A DNA stretch of 64,000 nucleotides from Inhella gelatinilytica (GTDB lineage: Bacteria > Pseudomonadota > Gammaproteobacteria > Burkholderiales > Burkholderiaceae_C): NCBI RefSeq assembly GCF_016093295.1, contig NZ_JAEDAL010000005.1, positions 62,001-126,000 on the forward strand. Reading direction: 5' to 3'. The position numbers were made by a program, and so were the translations under genes. Positions 30,034 to 40,304 of the stretch are shown in pieces. Numbering within the stretch: position 1 is the first letter of the stretch; every line of letters starts with the position of its first letter. The notes under the pieces are model-generated. The model searched no databases. It was not told the DNA's origin and saw nothing but the letters and a program-made list of their open reading frames with translations.

Positions 30034-30792
30034 TCAGCCGATCAATCGGTTGGCCAGCGCCTTCAGCCCTTGGGCCGCGTCACTACCGGGGCTCAATTCG
30101 AGCAACAGTTGACGACGCAAAACCGCCTGGCGCACGGCGACGTCATTGCGGACCTCCCCCATCAACTCCAAGCGGAAACTGTGCCCGGTTGGTTCAACAA
30201 ACCGGGCCAGGACCGTTTGTAATTGGGTACAGATCGTGCGACCTTCGCCTTGTCGATTGGCTTGGTTCACCACCAGTCCGACATTGCGTCGGGCCTGTTG
30301 AGTTGCCAAGACTTTGATGGTGGCATAGGCGTCCGTAAGCGACGTGGGCTCTGGCGTGGCCACGACCAACACCTCCGTCGCCAACGACACGGCGTACAAC
30401 ACCACATCCGAGATGCCCGCCCCGGTGTCGATCAATACCCAGTCATAGCGCGGTCTGACCTGGTCCACGATGCGCAGCATCTTGTCGCGAACCTCCGGCG
30501 TGAGGCGCGAATATTCCACCATCCCTGAGCCCGCCAACAACACCGAGAACCCCCCGGGCGCTGGCGCGATGGCCTGGTCCAGGCTGCATTTGTCCGTGAA
30601 GACGTCGTGCAAAGTTAGCTTGGGGTGCAAATTCAGGACAACGTCCAAGTTAGCCAAGCCCAAATCAGCATCCAACACCAGGACGCGTTGTCCCCGGGAG
30701 GCCAGTGCGCAGGCGAGATTGGCCGTCACAAAGGTTTTCCCGACGCCCCCTTTTCCGCTGGTAATCGCGATGGTTTTGGCGCCGCTGCTCAT
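30034..30792 (-). CDS. MinD/ParA-family ATPase (FlhG-like)
   Basis: Deviant Walker-A ATPase of the MinD/FlhG group, used to place division sites, flagella or chemoreceptor arrays. The 252-residue protein has TIAITSGKGGVGKTFVTANLA (deviant Walker A), LVLDADLGLANLDVVLNL (A' box), and YDWVLIDTGAGISD (Walker B). The absence of a long N-terminal extension and the LANLDVVL sequence fit FlhG/YlxH types. No flhF neighbour is present. Its ATG overlaps the diguanylate cyclase stop by four bases, so the two are co-translated. FlhG is the likeliest role but is inferred. Confidence 0.82.
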   Translation of the reverse strand: MSSGAKTIAITSGKGGVGKTFVTANLACALASRGQRVLVLDADLGLANLDVVLNLHPKLTLHDVFTDKCSLDQAIAPAPGGFSVLLAGSGMVEYSRLTPEVRDKMLRIVDQVRPRYDWVLIDTGAGISDVVLYAVSLATEVLVVATPEPTSLTDAYATIKVLATQQARRNVGLVVNQANRQGEGRTICTQLQTVLARFVEPTGHSFRLELMGEVRNDVAVRQAVLRRQLLLELSPGSDAAQGLKALANRLIG

Positions 30793-31511
30793 GGCGTGTC
30801 CTCGGGTACAACGGCAAACAACATGCTTTTCTCGTCAGCGCTCACCACGGACTCCACTTGGGGCTCCAGGCAGGCCCGGTTACGTCCCTCCGCCTTGGCG
30901 CGATACAACTGGCGATCCGCACGCTCCATCCAGAGCAAAGGTGAAGATCGCACCCACTGGGGTGCAAATGCACCGCCCACACTCACCGTCACCCGCAAGG
31001 ACAAGGCTGGGGACACCGGTATGACGGCCGCCTCAACGTTGACCCGGATTCGTTCGGCCACTGTTGGACCAAAGCTGGCCGAGCAGTTGGGCAGGACCAC
31101 CGCGAACTCCTCGCCCCCCACCCGGGCCACGGTATCCATGGGCCGCACAGCAGCCGCCACGGCGTCCGCCACAGCGCGAATCACCACATCGCCCGCTGCG
31201 TGCCCATGGGTGTCATTGACTTTCTTGAAGTGATCGATGTCCAGCATGAGCAGCAACGCTTGCTCACCCGATCGCGCCACGCGGTCAATTTCGCGGATGA
31301 GCTGCATCTCGAAATTTCGGCGATTGGCCAAACCCGTCAGGGGGTCTCGATTCGACAAATCGGCCAGCGCGTCAATCAACCCCTGCATCCAAGCCAAGCT
31401 GTAGGGGGGCGCATCCGGTAACAGTGCGCCGGCTTGATCCAGCAACTGCACCGCGCGCTCCAGGTCAAGCTCGCGCAGGGCCGGCAGGGGATCGGTGCGG
31501 AGAAGGGTCAT
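30789..31511 (-). CDS. GGDEF diguanylate cyclase
   Basis: Makes cyclic di-GMP from two GTP. The 240-residue protein has a short N-terminal helical region (about 1-50) with no known sensor or membrane segment. The GGDEF domain follows: DPLTGLANRRNFE, LLLMLDIDHFKKVNDTHGHAAGD, an active site GGEEF (132-136) and an inhibitory I-site RPMD (123-126) at the proper spacing. It should therefore be active and feedback-inhibited. The ATG at 31511 is preferred; the frame runs on to 31577. It overlaps the MinD-like gene and is divergent from cheR. Confidence 0.88.
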   Translation of the reverse strand: MTLLRTDPLPALRELDLERAVQLLDQAGALLPDAPPYSLAWMQGLIDALADLSNRDPLTGLANRRNFEMQLIREIDRVARSGEQALLLMLDIDHFKKVNDTHGHAAGDVVIRAVADAVAAAVRPMDTVARVGGEEFAVVLPNCSASFGPTVAERIRVNVEAAVIPVSPALSLRVTVSVGGAFAPQWVRSSPLLWMERADRQLYRAKAEGRNRACLEPQVESVVSADEKSMLFAVVPEDTP

Positions 31512-31630
31512 CAGCTCACAGGTAAGGACTCGAATCAGTCTAGCAGTGCATTCCCGCCCTGTGGAAGCCAAGCTCAAGAATCCGCCCCCCGTATCGATAC
31601 TAGGGTGAAAACTCAGCGGCGCCTCTCACA

Positions 31631-32509
31631 ATGGGTTCAACCTCTGATGGCTTGGGCATGACCTTACTTGAAATGCAGCGTTCGGAAGGATCCGAACAGG
31701 AATTCAGCTTCAGTCGCAACGACTTTGATCGGGTGCGCAAAATGATTTATGCGCACGCAGGCATCAGCCTTCACGATGGCAAACACGCCATGGTGTACAG
31801 CCGCCTGTCGCGGCGCTTGCGCGAAACCGGCCATCGGAGTTTTTCTGACTATCTGGATGCCTTGGATCGCAGCACGGGCCAGGCCTCCGAGCAAGAGTGG
31901 CAGGAGTTTGTGAACTGCCTGACCACGAACCTGACCAGCTTTTTCCGCGAAGAGCATCACTTCCACGCCCTGGCCGATGAGTTGAAGCAGCATTTCCAGG
32001 GCAAACCGTTGCGCATCTGGTGTTGCGCCGCCTCCACAGGCGAAGAACCCTACTCGATCGCCATGACGTGTCATGAGTCGTTGGGCAACGCCGGGCAGGT
32101 GCAATTGGTCTGCTCTGACATCGACACCAATGTGCTCGCGACCGCCCGTCGAGGGGTCTACAGCGCTGAGTCGCGCGGTTTGTCGCCCGAGCGACTCAAA
32201 CGATTCTTTTTACGCGGCACGGGCGCCAATTCGGGACGCATTCGGGTCAAACCCGAACTCACGCGCGGGATTGATTTCCGGGTCGTCAACCTGATGCACA
32301 CTCAGTGGCAACTGGGAGAGCCCTTCCACCTTGTGTTTTGCCGCAACGTGATGATCTACTTTGACGCCCCCACCCAGCGCAAAGTGCTGGAGCGAATCCA
32401 TCGGGTCATGCAACCCCATGGCCTGCTCTTTGTCGGGCATTCTGAGAATTTCACTGAATCCAAGGACTTGTTCCGCCTTCGGGGCAAGACGATTTACGAA
32501 CGCGTGTAG
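31631..32509 (+). CDS. cheR: Chemotaxis protein methyltransferase CheR
   Basis: Methylates glutamates of chemoreceptors using S-adenosylmethionine. The 292-residue protein has the N-terminal CheR helical domain (FDRVRKMIYAHAGISLHDGKHAMVYSRLSRRLR) and the catalytic domain with LTTNLTSFFREEHHF, IWCCAASTGEEPYSIAM and LVFCRNVMIYFDAPTQRKVLERI in parts, ending HSENFTESKDLFRLRGKTIYERV. The ATG at 31631 lacks a clear Shine-Dalgarno; ATGs at 31658 and 31673 are alternatives. It is first in cheR-cheD-cheB. Confidence 0.94.
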   Translation: MGSTSDGLGMTLLEMQRSEGSEQEFSFSRNDFDRVRKMIYAHAGISLHDGKHAMVYSRLSRRLRETGHRSFSDYLDALDRSTGQASEQEWQEFVNCLTTNLTSFFREEHHFHALADELKQHFQGKPLRIWCCAASTGEEPYSIAMTCHESLGNAGQVQLVCSDIDTNVLATARRGVYSAESRGLSPERLKRFFLRGTGANSGRIRVKPELTRGIDFRVVNLMHTQWQLGEPFHLVFCRNVMIYFDAPTQRKVLERIHRVMQPHGLLFVGHSENFTESKDLFRLRGKTIYERV

Positions 32510-32516
32510 GTCCCCC

Positions 32517-33188
32517 ATGAGCAGCCTTTCGAGTGCATCGGTCTCCGCCAGCAGTGCGCTGGGCGGAAACGCGGCTGCCACCGCATGGGTGAGTAAGCTC
32601 AAAACGGTGCCGCGCAAATCCGGCGAGGCCTCGTTCTTTTTTTACGACTCTCACTTCAAGAACGCCGCCGTCAAAGTGTTGCCCGGCGAGTACTTTGTTG
32701 AAAACGAAGATCTGCTGATCATGACGACCTTGGGCTCCTGCATTGCCGCGTGCTTGTGGGACCGGACAGCTCAAGTGGGAGGCATGAACCATTTCATGCT
32801 CCCGGAAGGCAATGGTGAATCCGGTCGCTATGGCAGCTTCGCCATGGAATTGCTCATCAACGAAATGATGAAACGCGGCGCCAATAAGGGGCGCATGGAA
32901 GCCAAGGTCTTCGGCGGCGGCGCCGTGATCACCGGCATGAACAGCCTGGCTGTTGGCGAGCGCAACACCAACTTTGTATTGGATTATTTGAAAACGGAGC
33001 GCATCCCGGTCGTCTCCAAAGATGTCTTGGATGTGTACCCCCGCAAGGTCTGCTTCCTGCCCAAGAGTGGGAAAGCCATGGTGAAACGTTTGGCCTCGGC
33101 CAATGAGGCCTTGGTGGTTCAGGATCAAACTGCCGTGACCCGCGTTCAGCCCGTGGCCAGCAGTGGCGGCTCCATCGACTTGTTCTGA
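32517..33188 (+). CDS. cheD: Chemoreceptor glutamine deamidase CheD
   Basis: Deamidates receptor glutamines so they can be methylated. The 223-residue protein has the catalytic Cys and His in [13 protein letters not shown] (C75) and GGMNHFMLP (H92), and the family [15 protein letters not shown] and [11 protein letters not shown] motifs. A roughly 50-residue N-terminal extension rich in Ser and Ala precedes the domain. The start at MSSLSSAS lies seven bases after the cheR stop; the longer open frame overlaps cheR and is not credible. Confidence 0.94.
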   Translation: MSSLSSASVSASSALGGNAAATAWVSKLKTVPRKSGEASFFFYDSHFKNAAVKVLPGEYFVENEDLLIMTTLGSCIAACLWDRTAQVGGMNHFMLPEGNGESGRYGSFAMELLINEMMKRGANKGRMEAKVFGGGAVITGMNSLAVGERNTNFVLDYLKTERIPVVSKDVLDVYPRKVCFLPKSGKAMVKRLASANEALVVQDQTAVTRVQPVASSGGSIDLF

Positions 33189-33195
33189 GGCATTG

Positions 33196-34281
33196 ATGGC
33201 AAAGATTCGTGTGGTCGTGGTGGATGACTCGGCGCTGGTGCGCTCCATCCTCACTGAAATCATCAACAAGCAACCCGACATGGAGTGCGTGGGAGCGGCC
33301 AGCGACCCCCTCATTGCGCGGGAGATGATCCGCAACACCAACCCCGACGTGATCACGCTGGATGTCGAAATGCCCAAGATGGATGGCATTGACTTCCTGT
33401 CACGGCTGATGCGTTTGCGGCCCACGCCCGTGGTCATGGTCTCCACGCTGACCGAGCGTGGGGCCGAGGTCACGCTGCGGGCCTTGGAGTTGGGCGCCAT
33501 TGATTTTGTGGCCAAACCCAAGATTGGCGTGGCCGACGGCATTCGCCAACTGGCCGACGACATCACCGACAAAGTCCGCATCGCTGCCAAAGCGCATGTG
33601 CGTCGGACCCCCAGTGCGGCCCCGACGCCCGCCGGGACAGCGGCACCCGCACCAGCACCGGTGACTGCTGTGGGCCGACTTTCCACCGAAAAAATCATTT
33701 TCATTGGCGCGTCAACCGGCGGTACCGAAGCAACCAAGGATGTTTTGGTCAACCTGCCGGCCGATTGCCCCGCCGTTTGCGTCACGCAACACATGCCCCC
33801 AGGATTCACTGCCAGCTATGCAAGCCGATTGAACTCGCTCTGCAAGATCCGGGTCAGCGAAGCCCGAGATGGCGAGCGCATTCTTCCCGGGCACTGTTAC
33901 ATCGCGCCCGGTGGCAAGCATTTCAGCGTTGAACGCTCGGGCGCCAACTACATCGCTCGCGTTCAAGATGGCGACCCTGTGAACCGGCATAAGCCGTCGG
34001 TGGAGGTTTTGTTCAACTCCGCTGCCCGCGTGGTGGGGCGAAACGCGTTAGGCATCATGCTCACTGGCATGGGCGGGGATGGCGCGAAAGCCATGCGCAC
34101 GATGAAAGACGCCGGAGCCTACAACTTGGTGCAGGACGAAGCCACTTGCGTGGTTTTTGGGATGCCGCGCGAGGCCATCGCCGCCGGAGCCGCCGATGAA
34201 GTCCTGCCACTGCCTCAAATTGCGCCGCGCTTGATCGAGTACCTGCGCAGCACATCGGGCATGTCCATGAACCGCGTGTGA
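33196..34281 (+). CDS. cheB: Chemotaxis response regulator protein-glutamate methylesterase CheB
   Basis: Removes receptor methyl groups when phosphorylated by CheA. The 361-residue protein has an N-terminal receiver domain ([11 protein letters not shown]; phospho-acceptor D56 in [11 protein letters not shown] in FVAKPKIG), an Ala/Pro-rich linker (about 135-160), and a methylesterase domain with S173 in [12 protein letters not shown], His199 in [12 protein letters not shown] and Asp in [16 protein letters not shown] lies before the ATG, eight bases after cheD. No cheA, cheW or receptor gene is in the window. Confidence 0.96.
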   Translation: MAKIRVVVVDDSALVRSILTEIINKQPDMECVGAASDPLIAREMIRNTNPDVITLDVEMPKMDGIDFLSRLMRLRPTPVVMVSTLTERGAEVTLRALELGAIDFVAKPKIGVADGIRQLADDITDKVRIAAKAHVRRTPSAAPTPAGTAAPAPAPVTAVGRLSTEKIIFIGASTGGTEATKDVLVNLPADCPAVCVTQHMPPGFTASYASRLNSLCKIRVSEARDGERILPGHCYIAPGGKHFSVERSGANYIARVQDGDPVNRHKPSVEVLFNSAARVVGRNALGIMLTGMGGDGAKAMRTMKDAGAYNLVQDEATCVVFGMPREAIAAGAADEVLPLPQIAPRLIEYLRSTSGMSMNRV

Positions 34282-34296
34282 CGCGGCTCCTGCGCC

Positions 34297-35469
34297 TTAA
34301 GCGGGCAGGAACAGCGCCTGGGTGTCACTGAGGAAGTCAAACCCCTGAGCGGTGGCGCAAATTTGCGCCGCCTCGGCAACCAGGAGCCCGCGGCTCACTC
34401 CTTGGTTCATTGCGTTTCGAATGGCCGACAGGGGGAGTCCGGTGCGCTCCATGAACAGTGACAGGGGCACACCTTGGGCAAGTCTCAGAGCATTGAGCGC
34501 AAATTCAAATGGCAAATCGGCGCGTCCCACCTCATGCTCATTGGACACCGCTGCCCCTTGGGTGGCTTGCTCCATGTAAGTCCGCGGCTCCCGCCACCGA
34601 ACCTGCCGCAAGATGCGGTGCGGAAAACTGAGCTTGCTGTGAGCGCCCGCACCGATCCCGAGGTAATCGCCAAATCGCCAATAGTTCAGGTTGTGAGCAC
34701 AGCGATGCCCCGGGCGAGCGTAAGCCGAGACCTCATAGCGCTCCATCCCGGATGACACCGCTCGATCCCGAATGCAGTCCAGCATGTCACTGGCCGTATC
34801 GTCGTCTGGCACCGTTGGCGGGTTGAGGGCAAACCGCGTGTTGGGCTCAATGGTGAGGTGGTAGACCGAAAGGTGTGGCGGCGCGAAGGCAAGCGCTGTA
34901 CCCAAGTCCGCCTGCAACTCCTGGACCGTCTGACCGGGCAGTGCGTACATGAGGTCCAGATTGAAAGTTTCAAAGCACTCAGCCGCTTCAGCCACAGCCC
35001 GACGGGCTTGATCGCCATCGTGAACACGGCCCAGCGCTTTGAGGTGGGCATCTGAAAAGCTCTGAACCCCAATGGACAGGCGCGTGACGCCCGCGGTCCG
35101 ATAGTCCCGAAATCGCCCGCGCTCAAAAGTCCCCGGATTGGCCTCAAGCGTAATCTCGGCGCCCGACTCAAAGGGCAACAGCGCGCGCAGATTGGACAGC
35201 AGTTGCTCCACTTGACGGGGCGAGAACAAGCTGGGCGTACCGCCCCCAATGAAAACCGACACGATGGGGCGGCCCCAAACCAGGGGCAAAGCCGCTTCAA
35301 GATCCGCACGCAGTGCCGCCAAATAGCGGCTTGCGGTTTCCTCATCCACGCCCTGCTGACGCTCATGGGAATTGAAGTCACAGTACGGGCACTTGCGCAG
35401 GCACCAGGGCAAGTGAACGTAGAGCGCTAGCGGGGGCAAGCTACTGAGTTGGATCAACCCCGGCCGCAT
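34297..35469 (-). CDS. hemW: Radical SAM haem chaperone HemW
   Basis: Radical-SAM-family protein that binds haem and helps load it into respiratory enzymes; often mis-called oxygen-independent coproporphyrinogen oxidase. The 390-residue protein has LALYVHLPWCLRKCPYCDFNSH with the CxxxCxxC cluster motif, VFIGGGTPSLFSP, ITLEANPGTFER and RLSIGVQSFSDAHLKALGR. The listed start is the ATG giving MRPGLIQL; a GTG at 35505 overlapping the rdgB stop (GTGA) would add 12 residues and is also possible. It is convergent with cheB. Confidence 0.93.
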   Translation of the reverse strand: MRPGLIQLSSLPPLALYVHLPWCLRKCPYCDFNSHERQQGVDEETASRYLAALRADLEAALPLVWGRPIVSVFIGGGTPSLFSPRQVEQLLSNLRALLPFESGAEITLEANPGTFERGRFRDYRTAGVTRLSIGVQSFSDAHLKALGRVHDGDQARRAVAEAAECFETFNLDLMYALPGQTVQELQADLGTALAFAPPHLSVYHLTIEPNTRFALNPPTVPDDDTASDMLDCIRDRAVSSGMERYEVSAYARPGHRCAHNLNYWRFGDYLGIGAGAHSKLSFPHRILRQVRWREPRTYMEQATQGAAVSNEHEVGRADLPFEFALNALRLAQGVPLSLFMERTGLPLSAIRNAMNQGVSRGLLVAEAAQICATAQGFDFLSDTQALFLPA

Positions 35470-35501
35470 GAGATCTTGGACGCGCCAAGCAGCGTCACGA
35501 A

Positions 35502-36104
35502 TCACCGCCAGCCCCACACGTTGGTCAACTGCTCCTTGAGCGCACGCATGGCTCGAGCCCGGTGACTATTTTCATTCTTCAGGTCGGCACCCATACGAGC
35601 CACGCTCACGCCGGAATCAGCGGCCGCGACCAAGGGGTCGTAACCGAATCCCCCTTCCCCGTCTGCGGCATCCAGCACGATCAACGGCCATGCACCCATG
35701 CCCACCAGGGGCTGGGGGTCTTCGGCATGCCGTACGGCAACCAGGACACACACAAATTGTGCGTTCCGATTGGTTTGCCCCCGCATCTGCTCGATGAGCT
35801 TCTGGTTGTTCGCTGCATCACTGCGCGCCCCCCCGGCAAGACTCGCCCACCGCGCCGACTGGACGCCAGGTGCCCCCCCCAGCGCTTCGACACAGAGCCC
35901 CGAGTCATCGGCGAGGGCCGGACGTCCGGTGCACCTCGCTGCATGTCGAGCTTTGGTGAGCGCGTTTTCCAAAAAGGTTCCGAACGGTTCCTCAGCGTCC
36001 GCAACCCCAAACTCCGTTTGGCTGTACACCCGAACACCGGGAAGGAGTGCCTCGAGCTCCGCGCGCTTCTTGGCGTTGCCCGATGCCAGCACCAACTCAC
36101 GCAT
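35502..36104 (-). CDS. rdgB: RdgB/HAM1 family non-canonical purine NTP pyrophosphatase (dITP/XTP)
   Basis: Removes deaminated purine nucleotides (ITP, dITP, XTP) from the pool. The 200-residue protein has the family start [63 protein letters not shown] and [12 protein letters not shown]. The start at MRELVLAS overlaps the rph end by eight bases; the open frame upstream lies within rph. The rph-rdgB-hemW order is conserved in related bacteria. Confidence 0.95.
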   Translation of the reverse strand: MRELVLASGNAKKRAELEALLPGVRVYSQTEFGVADAEEPFGTFLENALTKARHAARCTGRPALADDSGLCVEALGGAPGVQSARWASLAGGARSDAANNQKLIEQMRGQTNRNAQFVCVLVAVRHAEDPQPLVGMGAWPLIVLDAADGEGGFGYDPLVAAADSGVSVARMGADLKNENSHRARAMRALKEQLTNVWGWR

Positions 36105-36840
36105 GGCGGAGTTCCAGCGCCAGTTCCTGGGCCTGAACCAATTGGCCAATACCCGCTTGCGCCAAATCCAGCAAGGCCTGCAGCTCCCCGCGGGAAAAGG
36201 GCGCGCCCTCTGCTGTGCCCTGCACTTCAATCATGCCGCCCGCTGCGGTCATCACCACATTCATGTCGGTATCGCACTGGGAGTCCTCTGCGTAGTTCAA
36301 ATCAAGCACAGGCTGACCTTGAACCACCCCCACAGAAATCGCCGCCACGGCGTCACGCAGGGGCCAAGCGCTCAGCACCCCTTGCTGCTTTAACCAGGTG
36401 CACGCGTCATAGGCGGCCACATAGGCTCCTGTGATGGCCGCCGTTCGCGTTCCCCCATCGGCTTGCAACACGTCACAGTCCAAATGGAGGGTCCGTTCGC
36501 CCAAAGCCTCCAAGTCGAAAACTGCGCGCAGTGAGCGCCCAATCAAACGCTGAATTTCCTGGGTTCGCCCACTCTGCTTGCCCTTGGCCGCTTCACGATC
36601 GGATCGTGTATGGGTCGCGCGGGGCAACATGCCGTATTCAGCGGTCACCCATCCCCCCCCCGAGCCTCGACGATGCGGCGGAACTTTGTCTTCCACCGAC
36701 GCGGTACACAAGACTTGCGTGTCGCCAAAGCAGACCAACACCGAGCCCTCGGCATGCTTTGTAAAGTGGCGCACCAGACGCAACGGGCGCAATTCATCGG
36801 CGCGCCGGCCATCGGCACGCAAGGATGTTTCTGAACTCAT
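36097..36840 (-). CDS. rph: Ribonuclease PH
   Basis: Phosphate-dependent 3' exonuclease that trims tRNA precursors. The 247-residue protein has the RNase PH blocks [86 protein letters not shown] in parts, [23 protein letters not shown] and [18 protein letters not shown]. Length is standard. It starts one base after the PP2C stop. Confidence 0.97.
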   Translation of the reverse strand: MSSETSLRADGRRADELRPLRLVRHFTKHAEGSVLVCFGDTQVLCTASVEDKVPPHRRGSGGGWVTAEYGMLPRATHTRSDREAAKGKQSGRTQEIQRLIGRSLRAVFDLEALGERTLHLDCDVLQADGGTRTAAITGAYVAAYDACTWLKQQGVLSAWPLRDAVAAISVGVVQGQPVLDLNYAEDSQCDTDMNVVMTAAGGMIEVQGTAEGAPFSRGELQALLDLAQAGIGQLVQAQELALELRHA

Positions 36841-36841
36841 C

Positions 36842-37741
36842 TCAACCTCGGTTTTGGACGCGGCGAATGGTGGCGTTGATCTCGTCCACCTGCCGATTCA
36901 TTTCATCTTCACTCAGTTCGGTGCGGCGGTCCCATTGGTCCAACACGGCCGCCTGGATCGTCGTCGCATAAGCGGACTCTCCCGAACTGCGGGTGGATAC
37001 AGCCTCGACCACCCCCTCTTCGCCTTCCCACTCCAGGGCCAACACGGTCACGTTGTCGCACTTTGCCCCCCCGTGACGCAGGGCACTTTCCACCAAATCA
37101 GGCACGGCATCATGCAATTCGCGCGTGGCCAACTGATGAACAATTTCTTGATCCGCCAGTTGTCCCCACAGCCCATCGGAGCACAAGAGAAGCCGGTCAC
37201 CCGCCGCCAATGGCAGGGGCCCCTGCTGATCAACCATGGGACGACCAGGACTGCCCAGGCAAGTAAACAGCACATTGCGATTGACTCGCTCCATGTGACG
37301 GCCCAGGGCTTCTTGCAACTCTGAGTAGGAGTGGTCGCGGGTGCGTGCCAACAACTCACCGGCGCGGACCCAATACAAGCGCGAATCACCACAGTGGGCC
37401 CAATAAGCTTGGCCGGATTGAGTCACGCAGGCAACGATGGTCGTTCGCGGGGTGTCGCCTAACTTTCGTTCTTCGGCATAACTCAGAAGCTGCTGATGCG
37501 CAGCCGCGACGCCGTCCCGCAGGAACACGAGCGGATCATCCAATCGCGGCTGCGCCTGTTCTTGAAACCGAGCGGCCAATACCTGGAGGGCGATCTGCGC
37601 TGCCATTTCCCCTTCGGGATGGCCTCCCATGCCATCGGCTAGAGCAAACAATGCCGAATCGCGGGTGTAGCAGTACCCCATTCGGTCTTCGTTCTTCTCC
37701 CGCCCCCCTTTTCGGCTGACCTGGAAAACACCAAACTTCAC
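36842..37741 (-). CDS. PP2C-family protein serine/threonine phosphatase
   Basis: Metal-dependent phosphatase that probably reverses the adjacent kinase. The 299-residue protein begins [23 protein letters not shown] and carries [21 protein letters not shown] (metal-binding Asp), [26 protein letters not shown] and [16 protein letters not shown] (final metal Asp). A C-terminal extension of about 60 residues, unlike the core, contains [21 protein letters not shown]. Its ATG overlaps the kinase stop by four bases (ATGA). There is no membrane segment. Confidence 0.92.
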   Translation of the reverse strand: MKFGVFQVSRKGGREKNEDRMGYCYTRDSALFALADGMGGHPEGEMAAQIALQVLAARFQEQAQPRLDDPLVFLRDGVAAAHQQLLSYAEERKLGDTPRTTIVACVTQSGQAYWAHCGDSRLYWVRAGELLARTRDHSYSELQEALGRHMERVNRNVLFTCLGSPGRPMVDQQGPLPLAAGDRLLLCSDGLWGQLADQEIVHQLATRELHDAVPDLVESALRHGGAKCDNVTVLALEWEGEEGVVEAVSTRSSGESAYATTIQAAVLDQWDRRTELSEDEMNRQVDEINATIRRVQNRG

Positions 37742-38706
37742 GCCTTGGCCCCGGTCTTGAGGTTTTCGAGCTGCATTTTCAGCCGCTCACTAAAGCTCAA
37801 TTTGGTATATCGACGCTCGGTTTCACGCGCCAACTCTTTTTGAAGCGCAAAAACCGACTGCGGCCGCGCCAGAGGATCCAGGGACATGCACCATTCGGTG
37901 ACTTCAATCAGGTTGTCCGAATACACGTTACGCAGTCGGGACAAACTCAGATTGAGGCGGTCTTTTTCCTGACGCTGCGGCGCATCATTCGGCGGATAGC
38001 CTTGCATGCAAGCGTAGATGCAGGCTCCAATGGCATAGATATCAGTCCAGGGCCCAAGGGACCCGTCGCGACGATACATCTCCGGCGCAGCAAAGCCCGG
38101 CGTGTACATGGGACGGATGAAATTCCCCTCTTTGCTCAAGACCTCGCGAGCAGCGCCGAAGTCGAGCATCACCGCACGGTTGTCGTTGGTGATGAAAATA
38201 TTTGCGGGTTTGATGTCCAAATGCAGCATCTTGTGCTGATGAACGATCCGCAAACCTTTCAAAATTTCATCAAAAAGCGACCGGATCGTGGACTCACGAA
38301 AGACTTTATCGCGCTTCAAATCGCGAGCGGTCACGATGAAGTCCTGCAGGGTATCCCCTTGCAGGTAGTTCATGACCATGTAAACCGTTTCGTTCTCTCG
38401 CAAAAAATTCAACACGGACACCACGGAGGCGTGCGAAATTTGCGCGAGTGAGCGCCCCTCTTCGAAAAAGCTCCGAAGCCCCAGTCGATAGAGCGGCAAC
38501 TTGTCCGGCTTGATGCGCGGAATCAACTCGCCGGGCGAACGTTCCGCCAGCGAAGCCGGTAAATATTCTTTGATGGCAACCAAGTGGTGTTCTGGGTCTT
38601 CAGCCAGATACACCACACCAAAGCCGCCTGCGGCCAATTTTTTGATGATCTGGTAGCCGCCCACCACAGTTCCGGCAGGAAGCGGTGCCGGTTTCGGCTT
38701 TGACAT
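37738..38706 (-). CDS. Eukaryotic-like serine/threonine protein kinase
   Basis: Hanks-type kinase. The 322-residue protein is almost only kinase domain: glycine loop KKLAAGGFGVVYLAE, catalytic Lys46 in VAIKEYLP, catalytic loop HLDIKPANIF (D164), DFGAAR (D182) and GFAAPEMY. There is no transmembrane segment, PASTA repeat or other sensor, only a short charged C-terminus, so it is cytosolic. It is translationally coupled to the PP2C gene and divergent from yicC-gmk-rpoZ-spoT over a 33-bp gap. Its substrate is unknown. Confidence 0.93.
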   Translation of the reverse strand: MSKPKPAPLPAGTVVGGYQIIKKLAAGGFGVVYLAEDPEHHLVAIKEYLPASLAERSPGELIPRIKPDKLPLYRLGLRSFFEEGRSLAQISHASVVSVLNFLRENETVYMVMNYLQGDTLQDFIVTARDLKRDKVFRESTIRSLFDEILKGLRIVHQHKMLHLDIKPANIFITNDNRAVMLDFGAAREVLSKEGNFIRPMYTPGFAAPEMYRRDGSLGPWTDIYAIGACIYACMQGYPPNDAPQRQEKDRLNLSLSRLRNVYSDNLIEVTEWCMSLDPLARPQSVFALQKELARETERRYTKLSFSERLKMQLENLKTGAKA

Positions 38707-38739
38707 AATCGGGAATCGCCTCTATCGCCAGCCAGATTC

Positions 38740-39651
38740 ATGCCAGTCTACAGCATGACCGGATATGCCAGTGTCTCGAAACCCCCGACGCCGGCCCCGA
38801 ATGCAACACCCCCTTCACCTGTCGCCGTTGAGGTGCGCTCCGTCAATGGCCGCTTCCTCGACTTGAGCCTTCGTCTAAGCGACGAGTGGCGACACCTCGA
38901 ACCCGCCATTCGCGAGCGGGTCACCCACACCATCCGCCGCGGCAAGGTGGAATTGAAGTTGGGCGGACAGCGTGATGTCGATTCGCATTTGCCAACGCTG
39001 CACGCGGACGTCATTCACCACCTCAGCGCCCTCAGTCAGACCTTGGAAACCCAGTTTCCAACGGCCCGTCCGCTCAGCGTCAATGAATGGCTGCACTGGT
39101 GTCGGCAAGGCGGCTCAGCGCAGCGCCCGGATGACCCATGGGTTTTGACGCTGGTTGACGAAGCCTTGGCCGCGTTGCAAGCGGCACGTGCCCGAGAGGG
39201 GGCTCGCCTAGTCGCCGTCCTATTGGAAAAGGTCGAACAACTGGAATTGATCGCAGCTCAAGTCGAGCCGCTGGTTCCGCAGGTTGTCGCCAGACATCAA
39301 GAGCGTTTTTTGGCGCGTTGGAACGAAGCCCTGACTCAAGCGGGTGCGCGTGCTGACGCTGAGTTGATGGCCTCAGCGCGCGAACGCGCGCTGGCTGAAG
39401 CCGCGGCACAAGCCATTCGGATCGACGTAGCCGAGGAATTGGCTCGGCTGCGATCCCACATCGCCGAAGTGCGAGCGCAGTTGATGCGCGGGGGCGAACT
39501 GGGCAAGCGCCTGGACTTTTTGGTTCAGGAGTTGCATCGTGAAGCGAACACGTTAGGCTCGAAATCGACCGCACTCGAACTCTCGGCTCTCGCGGTCGAC
39601 TTGAAAGTGCTGATCGAGCAGATTCGCGAACAGGTACAGAATATCGAATGA
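38740..39651 (+). CDS. yicC: YicC family protein (endoribonuclease)
   Basis: Conserved stress-induced protein; the family has been reported to have endoribonuclease activity. The 303-residue protein begins [12 protein letters not shown], contains [30 protein letters not shown] in parts, a long charged helical middle, and the family C-terminus [22 protein letters not shown] followed by [20 protein letters not shown]. Its stop overlaps the gmk start by four bases (ATGA), the usual yicC-gmk arrangement. Confidence 0.95.
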   Translation: MPVYSMTGYASVSKPPTPAPNATPPSPVAVEVRSVNGRFLDLSLRLSDEWRHLEPAIRERVTHTIRRGKVELKLGGQRDVDSHLPTLHADVIHHLSALSQTLETQFPTARPLSVNEWLHWCRQGGSAQRPDDPWVLTLVDEALAALQAARAREGARLVAVLLEKVEQLELIAAQVEPLVPQVVARHQERFLARWNEALTQAGARADAELMASARERALAEAAAQAIRIDVAEELARLRSHIAEVRAQLMRGGELGKRLDFLVQELHREANTLGSKSTALELSALAVDLKVLIEQIREQVQNIE

Positions 39652-40286
39652 ACGCCTCTCCGACTCAAGACGCGCCTGGCAACCTGTTCGTGGTGGCCGC
39701 GCCCAGTGGCACCGGCAAAAGCAGCCTTGTCAAAGCACTGCTGGAACTGGATGCCAAGCTGAGCCTGTCCATTTCCCACACCTCCCGAGCTCCGCGTGGG
39801 CAAGAGCAAAACGGGCGCGAATACTGGTTTATCACGGAAGCTGAATTCCGCGACAAGGTCACTCACCACGACTTTATCGAGTGGGCGGAGGTGCATGGCA
39901 ACTTGTACGGCACCTCTCGCGCCACCATCGAGAGCCGCATGGCCGCCGGTGAGGACGTGGTGCTGGAAATTGACTACCAAGGCGCCATGCAGATCAAACA
40001 GCTGTTTCCGGCCGCCGTTTTGATCTTTGTGCTCCCCCCCAGTTGGGATGAACTGCGCCAGCGCCTGATTCGCCGCGGGGACACTGCAGAAGCAGTCATT
40101 GCCAAGCGGATGGAAAACGCCCACTTGGAAGTTGCGCAAGCCAAACACTTCGATTTCGTGGTGATCAACGCCGTCTTTGAGACGGCCCTCTTCGATCTCA
40201 AAACGATTGTTCACGCGCAGCGTCTAAAATACGCAGCTCAGTTGCGCCATCGCTCCGCGGTGTTTCAAGCGCTTAGTCTGTGTTGA
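39648..40286 (+). CDS. gmk: Guanylate kinase
   Basis: Converts GMP to GDP, feeding GTP and (p)ppGpp pools. The 212-residue protein has the P-loop [19 protein letters not shown], the GMP-binding [21 protein letters not shown], and [20 protein letters not shown]. Translationally coupled to yicC and followed by rpoZ and spoT, so guanine nucleotide synthesis, RNA polymerase omega and ppGpp metabolism share one transcript. Confidence 0.97.
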   Translation: MNASPTQDAPGNLFVVAAPSGTGKSSLVKALLELDAKLSLSISHTSRAPRGQEQNGREYWFITEAEFRDKVTHHDFIEWAEVHGNLYGTSRATIESRMAAGEDVVLEIDYQGAMQIKQLFPAAVLIFVLPPSWDELRQRLIRRGDTAEAVIAKRMENAHLEVAQAKHFDFVVINAVFETALFDLKTIVHAQRLKYAAQLRHRSAVFQALSLC

Positions 40287-40304
40287 TTCAAGAAAAGCAC
40301 CCCC

